From Basidiobolus heterosporus B8920 (lineage: Eukaryota > Basidiobolomycota > Basidiobolomycetes > Basidiobolales > Basidiobolaceae), in contig JNET01028416.1 of the NCBI GenBank assembly GCA_000697455.1, positions 1 through 12,094 of the forward strand: DNA of 12,094 nt. The letters run 5' to 3'. Positions 7,311 to 12,094 of this stretch are shown here, piece after piece; within the stretch, counting starts at the first letter, position 1, and every line of letters starts with the position of its first letter. Made by a program: the position numbers and the translations under genes. A model generated the notes under the pieces. That model was not told the origin of the DNA. It did no database searches and was given only the letters and a program-made list of their open reading frames with translations.

Positions 7311-10300
7311 ATGGCTACCACCTCGGCTTCTCAGCAAATGACACCTTCTCAAAAGTTGGTGTCCATGAACGAACAAACATGGCTACAGCTAGGTAAGTTA
7401 TCTAGTGGCTCCAAAAGTGAGCTAGCCCTTTTTAACCTTGACTAAAATAGGCGCGTTGGCCGAGTTAATGCAAGAATTTGATCGCGCTATGAATGCTTAT
7501 GAAGCTACTTTAAGACATAACCCTTATTCGATACCTGCCCTTACACAAATCGCCTCCTTATGTAGAGGACGCGAGCAATTCCCAAAAGTCAGTATTTTGT
7601 TGACGACTTATTTCCTTGTTTTACCCTAACTTTTTTGAGTTAGGCTGTCGAGTACTTTCAAAGAATTCTCAACATCGAACAAAATAACGGCGAGATATGG
7701 GGAGCTTTGGGGCACTGTTACCTTATGATGGATGACCTACAAAAAGCTTATACTGCTTACCAACAAGCCCTTTATCATCTTCCTAATCCCAAGGTTGTAC
7801 AGCATTCCGCTATATGTGCTTCGTGTCATCAGCTGACCGTTTATCATCACTAACTTTATAGGAACCCAAACTTTGGTACGGCATTGGGATACTTTATGAC
7901 CGTTATCAATCATTGGAGCATGCAGAAGAGGCTTTTTCTGCAGTACTACGAATGGATCCCAAATTCGAAAAAGCCAATGAGATTTATTTTAGACTTGGTA
8001 TTATTTACAAGCAACAACAGAAATACGGCTCCAGTTTGGAGGTACATAGTATTTTAGATATGTCGGGCCAGATTGCGATTATCTAATGGTGTTTCTTAGT
8101 GCTTTAAATATATACTCAGTTCTCCTCCTCGCCCCCTTACTGAAGTAGATATATGGTTCCAAATAGGCCATGTTTATGAGCAGCAAAAAGAGGTAATTTT
8201 GTTACTGATCTTGTTTTCTGAAGGATATCTTTCTAAATATTGTTTTGCAGTATCAACTTGCTAAAGAAGCTTATGAGAGAGTACTAACCGAAAACCCCAA
8301 CCATGCCAAAGTTCTACAACAATTGGGCTGGCTTTGTCATCAACCAAATGCACCATTTGCTAATCAGGATACAGCAATTAGTTATTTGACGAAATCGTTG
8401 GAAGCCGGTATGTTCGGCTACATGATTGGGTATAGCTATACCAAGCCAAGCTGACTTTAAAATTTATCTACAGATAGTGCCGATGCTCAGTCATGGTATT
8501 TATTGGGTCGATGCTATATGGCTCAACAAAAGTACAGCAAGGCGTATGAAGCGTACCAACAAGCAGTGTATGTACCGATTATTCCAGCCAGCCCAAATAC
8601 TACAGTCTTAATAACTTTAACTTAGCTATCGGGATGGTAAAAACCCTACGTTCTGGTGCTCTATTGGTGTCCTCTATTATCAGATACAGCAGGTTAGTAA
8701 GTTGTTAACGTTCCTAGTGTATGTGTAAGGCGACTATAACAAAGTATTATCCAACAGTACCGAGATGCATTGGATGCTTATAGCAGAGCCATTAGGTTAA
8801 ATCCATACATCAGCGAAGTATGGTATGATTTGGGAACGCTGTACGAATCTTGCAATAATCAGATTAACGATGCTATTGACGCCTATCAACGTGCCGCAGA
8901 GCTTGATCCCAACAACCCTCATATTAAGCAAAGATTACTTTTACTAAGAAATGCTCAAGCCGGAGGGTGCGTAGTTATAACTGTCGCTAACAAACCATTG
9001 GAATTTAGATTAACAAGATTCATATTCATCTAGTCCCCCAAGCAGTTCAGCACCTGTCCCACAGGATGTTAATCTTACGATGTATCAAAATAGTACGGCT
9101 TCAGCCATGGCTGGTATCCCGCCTCAGTTTGGCCAGGTATACCAACCACTGACATATTATTCCAAGTAGTTAATTGACAAATTATTTGACGTTGTGAAAT
9201 ATAGAGCTTAGGCCCTTCATCCCAAGGAGCGCCACCGAACATGCCAGGTTATCCTCTAAGACCTCCCGAAACTAGACCTGGAGGACCCATTCCGCCACCT
9301 CTGGTACTTGGCTAATATTCTATTTTTTTGGAGACAATACTAATAAAGTTATTTAGTCTGGTCCGCCAAACGAATCGCCCATGGGTGGCAGAGATATGCC
9401 ACCTGGCCCTCCTCCGGGATCGGCTGGTTTCGTTAGACGTACACCTCCACCATTCAGCCACCAACCTCGCGAAGAACCCCAAAGAATGCCTGAAATGGGG
9501 GGTGGAATGAGAGGACCATACGGAGTAGATGGAAGACCGCAGCCATACATGAGTCCACAACAGCCTATGAAACCACCCAATAACGATAATTTCGCCTCCG
9601 CTCCCCCACAAGATTATCGAATGCCATTGAGACCACCTAATGCACCATCTCCAGTAATGCGTCCTCCAGAAATGCATCCTCCCCATCCTATGCAAGCTCC
9701 CCTCCGAGGCTCACCATTTGGTGATCGCAGAAGTGATATGGAAATGGATCCTAGCAAAGTCAAACAGGAGCCTTCAAATAGACCTGGAAATGGCATGAAC
9801 CCATATCATAGAAACGAAGTACATTCCCTTCCGGGGTCAGTTGAAAGATCACCCAGAATGCATCCAAATGAACCGCCGTACAACGTTGACTTGGCCAGAA
9901 GATCGCTCGGACCTGGCGTTCCTACGCCCTCTTCAATGTCTATGATGATGGATCACAAAGCCCATATGATGTCACCATCCGATGAAAGGAAGTAAGTACC
10001 ATTTAGAAGCTAAGCCCCGGCTTGAAACCCATTTTAATTTTCCCAAGCAGGAATAGCCCAGTGGCTGGTATTAAGGATATTAGAACGCTCACGCCATCTC
10101 CTGCACCTACCCACAATGATGGAAGGCACGCTGATGTTAAAAGAGCAAGCATGCCTCCCGAAATTCGCAACATGAAGGAAAGCCCTAGTCCTCATCCCCA
10201 CCACGCTCGTCCTGATGGGATGAACACGCTTACCAAGCCCAACAATTACTCCCCCATCTCTTCTCGATCCGATAAGCCTAGTATGGGCGCACCTCCTCGT

Positions 10301-10564
10301 CAAGTCGACGAAGATTACGATGGGGCAGAAGCACTAGTTGGTATTAGTGAGAAAGCTGCAAGTATGGGTCGTCACTCCGATCCCAAAGATGTAAGTACCT
10401 ATTCGTGATGGTTCTTTTAGGTAGAAACAGAAAGATTAACCCAATACTCTCAGAACTACAGCCAAGATCATAGACCAGGTTCAGCACCGCTTGGTGGCCC
10501 ACAAAACTCAAACGGACATCATCAATCGCCACGGCTACCTGGTCCTCAACCAAGTTCTAATTAA
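7311..10564 (+). CDS. CYC8: General transcriptional corepressor Cyc8/Ssn6, ten TPRs, 14 exons, 818 aa
   Basis: Exons: 7311-7392, 7451-7587, 7644-7793, 7862-8041, 8100-8192, 8251-8407, 8474-8567, 8626-8692, 8758-8966, 9034-9136, 9205-9303, 9357-9991, 10051-10390 and 10454-10564. The thirteen GT-AG introns are 53-68 nt and the sum is 819 codons with TAA. Residues ~22-385 hold ten tetratricopeptide repeats, the number in yeast Ssn6, starting TWLQLGALAELMQEFDRAMN and ending with AAELDPNNPH. Residues 390-818 are disordered, rich in Pro, Met and Gly, with VKQE (592-595), a possible SUMO site, and a DEDYDGAEALVGIS motif near 760 typical of fungal Ssn6 tails. The protein is nuclear. With Tup1 it is brought to promoters by DNA-bound repressors, the TPRs making the contacts (known family role). 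The protein is shorter than yeast Ssn6 (966 aa), with no long poly-Gln tract. An ATG at 7311 fits the conserved N-terminus, and no upstream in-frame ATG was noticed. Confidence 0.95.
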
Positions 10565-10929
10565 TTTGTAAGATAACTCAGATTCATTAGAGGCCTAAAT
10601 TTAGATTCTTTATCATGATCCTACAAGAAAAACGTTCATATAGTTCGGGATAACATTTTTTGGATTAACCCATCATCAAGGATCCATTTCCGGATAAACA
10701 CCTCAACCACTATATTCAAATTTGCTTCCTTTGAAATCTTTGTCTGTTATATAAATAATTTTCTTCTTCTCTCAAACCTTAATATCCCATGATAGCTGTC
10801 TAACGCCCAAGCACAAAATGAGTGAAATACCATGGGTTTCGTGAACGAGTGTACGCGAGAGCTATTCAAAAGTTCATTGTATAAATGGATCCATTTTCAA
10901 TCAGAAATTTCTCCCAACTTTGTCGTTTT
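10565..10929. other. Spacer between CYC8 and the small ORF, with a TATA box
   Basis: This is AT-rich 3' flank of CYC8. No canonical AATAAA follows the stop; ATAAATAAT at 10751-10759 is the closest poly(A)-like element. A TATAAAT at 10880-10886 is placed to drive the small downstream ORF. Confidence 0.4.
10880..10886 (+). promoter_or_regulatory. TATA box (TATAAAT) of the 10988-11146 gene
   Basis: TATAAAT lies 50 nt before an upstream ATG (10930) and about 100 nt before the main ATG (10988). Transcription would be expected to begin near 10905-10915, so both ATGs would be in the leader or coding part. Confidence 0.45.
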
Positions 10930-10995
10930 ATGGTTAGAAGCATAGATAGCCTATGTGTTTGTGATGGTTATTGCTATCATTGTCGAAATGGCTGA
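10930..10995 (+). promoter_or_regulatory. Upstream ORF (21 codons) overlapping the start of the small gene
   Basis: The first ATG after the TATA box opens a 21-residue frame, with four Cys in CVCDGYCYHC, that ends at the TGA of 10993-10995. This stop overlaps the start of the next ORF (ATG 10988-10990), which is in another frame, by 8 nt. The arrangement would make translation of the main ORF depend on leaky scanning or re-initiation. It could also be chance in a leader. Confidence 0.35.
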
Positions 10996-11146
10996 CATCG
11001 TCAATGTCAAGGGTGCAGATAATGTTGCTCATACGCCCTCCTCTTCTCTTCCACAAGTTCAAGCCTATGAGTACAATATTCACTACCACAAAGCCACCAC
11101 AAGAAAATCATGGTTAATGCCAATAAGCAGCATTGAAAATGGGTGA
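10988..11146 (+). CDS. Possible small protein gene, 52 aa, unknown function
   Basis: The ORF begins MADIVNVKGADNVAHTPSSS and ends with SWLMPISSIENG and TGA. It has no signal peptide, membrane segment or cysteine. The middle is Tyr/His-rich (AYEYNIHYHKATTRKSW) and the rest Ser/Pro-rich. Support for a real gene is positional: TATAAAT at 10880, an AATAAA 55 nt after the stop, and a position between two well-supported genes with its own spacing. The open frame extends a little 5' of the ATG without another ATG. GTGAGT overlapping the stop resembles a splice donor, but splicing from it to the acceptor-like CAG just before the ENP2 coding frame (11377) would be out of frame, so I do not join them. 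I do not recognise the family; it may be lineage-specific or non-coding. Confidence 0.45.
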   Translation: MADIVNVKGADNVAHTPSSSLPQVQAYEYNIHYHKATTRKSWLMPISSIENG

Positions 11147-11200
11147 GTATCAGAAAATATTTAACGTGACTGTTCAATCAATCCGTTCATAAGTCAAATG

Positions 11201-11206
11201 AATAAA
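11201..11206 (+). terminator. Polyadenylation signal AATAAA of the small gene
   Basis: A perfect AATAAA lies 55 nt after the TGA at 11144-11146 and is followed by A-rich sequence. It separates the small ORF from ENP2 and argues that they are distinct transcripts. Confidence 0.5.
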
Positions 11207-11338
11207 TGACTGGAAAAAAAAAGAAAAAATGATTTCTGAAAAAAAAAGGTTCGACGAGTGCAAGGCACCAGCTTCAATTGTAAATCGTATTTCACTTTGT
11301 ACGGAAATTGTTTTTTGTTATTCGAAGGGAGCGCTGCA

Positions 11339-11344
11339 TATATA
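11339..11344 (+). promoter_or_regulatory. TATATA element upstream of ENP2
   Basis: TATATA lies 23 nt before the ENP2 ATG. As a TATA box it would place the transcription start very near the ATG, so the real start site may be set by another element in the 160-bp spacer. Tentative. Confidence 0.25.
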
Positions 11345-11367
11345 CATAGAACACAAAAAATACACAC

Positions 11368-12094
11368 ATGTCGATTCAGGTCTCCAACCCAAATAATGTT
11401 AAGATTTATCAAGTGTCAGGAACTAACACTTCAAGAGCCATTCCTGACTGGCTGGCTAGAAGAAAACGGAGAGCCTTGAAAAACGATCTAGGTACGTGTG
11501 GGGGTTTTCTTGCTTGGTTTCTTTCTCCTTTGAACTAACGTTAAGTTGTATAGAATGGAGACATCGTATTGAGCTCATTCAAGATTTCGAATTCCCAGAA
11601 GCCTCTATTAAAATCAAACCTACTAGAGATGGTAAATACGCAGTTGCTACCGGTGTTTATAAGCCTCAGATGCGTGTTTTTGAATACGCTGAAATGTCAA
11701 TGAAGTTCGAACGTCACACTGATGCCGAGAATGTAAATTTTGTTCTACTTTCTGACGATTGGACCAAGTCAGCATTACTCCAAAATGACAGATCTATTGA
11801 ATTGCATGCTCAAGGTGGTATTCACTACAGAACTAGAATCCCCAAGTTCGGTAGGGATCTCGACTACCATTTTCCTTCTTGCGATCTGTTAGTGGGTGGT
11901 GCTTCGAATGAAGTCTATCGACTCAACCTTGACCAAGGTCGGTTCTTGAACCCTCTAGTCACTGATTCTACCGGTGTGAATGTAGTTGAAATCAATCCTG
12001 CTCATCAATTATTCGGGTTTGGTACTGAGGACGGCACTGTTGAATTCTGGGACCCTAGATCCAGGTCTAGAATCGGGAGCTTGGCACCTACATT
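11368..12094 (+). CDS. ENP2: Enp2/NOL10 WD40 ribosome-biogenesis protein, N-terminal 221 residues (3' end outside window)
   Basis: Exon 1 is 11368-11491; a 62-nt intron 11492-11553 has an AACTAAC branch site; exon 2 runs from 11554 past the window end, open throughout. The protein starts MSIQVSNPNNVKIYQVSGTN and matches the Enp2/NOL10 N-terminus closely: SRAIPDWLARRKRRALKNDL, RIELIQDFEFPEAS, YKPQMRVFEYAEMS, RHTDAENVNFVLLSDDWTKS, RTRIPKFGRDLDY, GRFLNP and EFWDPRSRSR. These are blades of the N-terminal WD40 propeller. The yeast protein is about 707 aa, so roughly a third is visible here. Enp2 is an essential nucleolar component of the small-subunit processome, acting in 18S rRNA maturation (known family role). 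The start is fixed by alignment to yeast Enp2, whose VYQVSGTN lies at a similar distance from its Met. Confidence 0.95.

Noticed and set aside
7451-7470. GCGCGTTGGCCGAGTTAA resembles the 5' end and D-arm of a tRNA-Leu
   Set aside because: It encodes the conserved first TPR of Cyc8 directly after an intron, and no matching T-arm or acceptor stem follows.
9312-9695. 127-codon minus-strand ORF (and the minus ORF 9353-9580)
   Set aside because: Antisense shadows of the Pro/Gly-rich CYC8 exon 12; Trp/His/Ser/Arg-rich and without a domain.
11141-11377. Small ORF 10988-11146 as a first exon of ENP2, using GTGAGT at 11143 and the CAG at 11375-11377
   Set aside because: The join is out of frame with the conserved Enp2 sequence, an AATAAA lies between, and Enp2 has its own ATG at the expected place.
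1-12094. Mobile elements, CRISPR arrays, virus-like elements, rRNA or tRNA genes
   Set aside because: I looked for terminal repeats, regularly spaced repeats, transposase or polymerase motifs and tRNA box sequences on both strands and saw none that hold up.

Overview
The window is fungal nuclear DNA, most likely from an early-diverging fungus such as Mucoromycota (Mucorales or a relative). The basis is many short introns (53-73 nt) with GTAAGT/GTATGT-like donors and CTAAC/CTAAT-like branch sites, AT-rich spacers, AATAAA poly(A) signals, and an intron-dense CYC8/SSN6 gene. The phylum is inferred; no ribosomal or mitochondrial marker is present.

Layout. (1) 1-469 (+) is the 3' end of a gene for a Lys-Pro-Ser repeat protein with a helical C-terminus. 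(2) 614-892 (-) is a small gene for a probable secreted 92-aa protein, convergent with the first, with a TATA box and two CCAAT boxes. (3) About 950-2560 holds no gene I can defend, only unassigned short ORFs. (4) 2562-4699 (-) is a six-exon gene which, under my splice model, encodes a 603-aa protein resembling the AF4/FMR2 (AFF) scaffold of the super elongation complex. It carries an LKxSxSSED-type Ser/Asp region, an NKW motif and an AF4 C-terminal-homology-like helical domain. It is the most interesting locus here. (5) 4700-7310 is a long AT-rich spacer with no convincing gene. (6) 7311-10564 (+) is a complete 14-exon CYC8/SSN6 corepressor gene (818 aa, ten TPRs). (7) 10988-11146 (+) is a possible 52-aa gene with its own TATA box, poly(A) signal and overlapping upstream ORF. 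(8) 11368 to the window end (+) is the 5' part of ENP2/NOL10, a WD40 protein of the small-subunit processome.

The genes do not form a pathway or cluster. Two act on RNA polymerase II transcription (AFF-like scaffold: elongation; Cyc8: repression) and one on ribosome assembly. I see no CRISPR array, tRNA, rRNA or intact mobile element. Exon coordinates were worked out by hand from reading frame and splice consensus. Both complete spliced models close in frame, but no transcript evidence was available.
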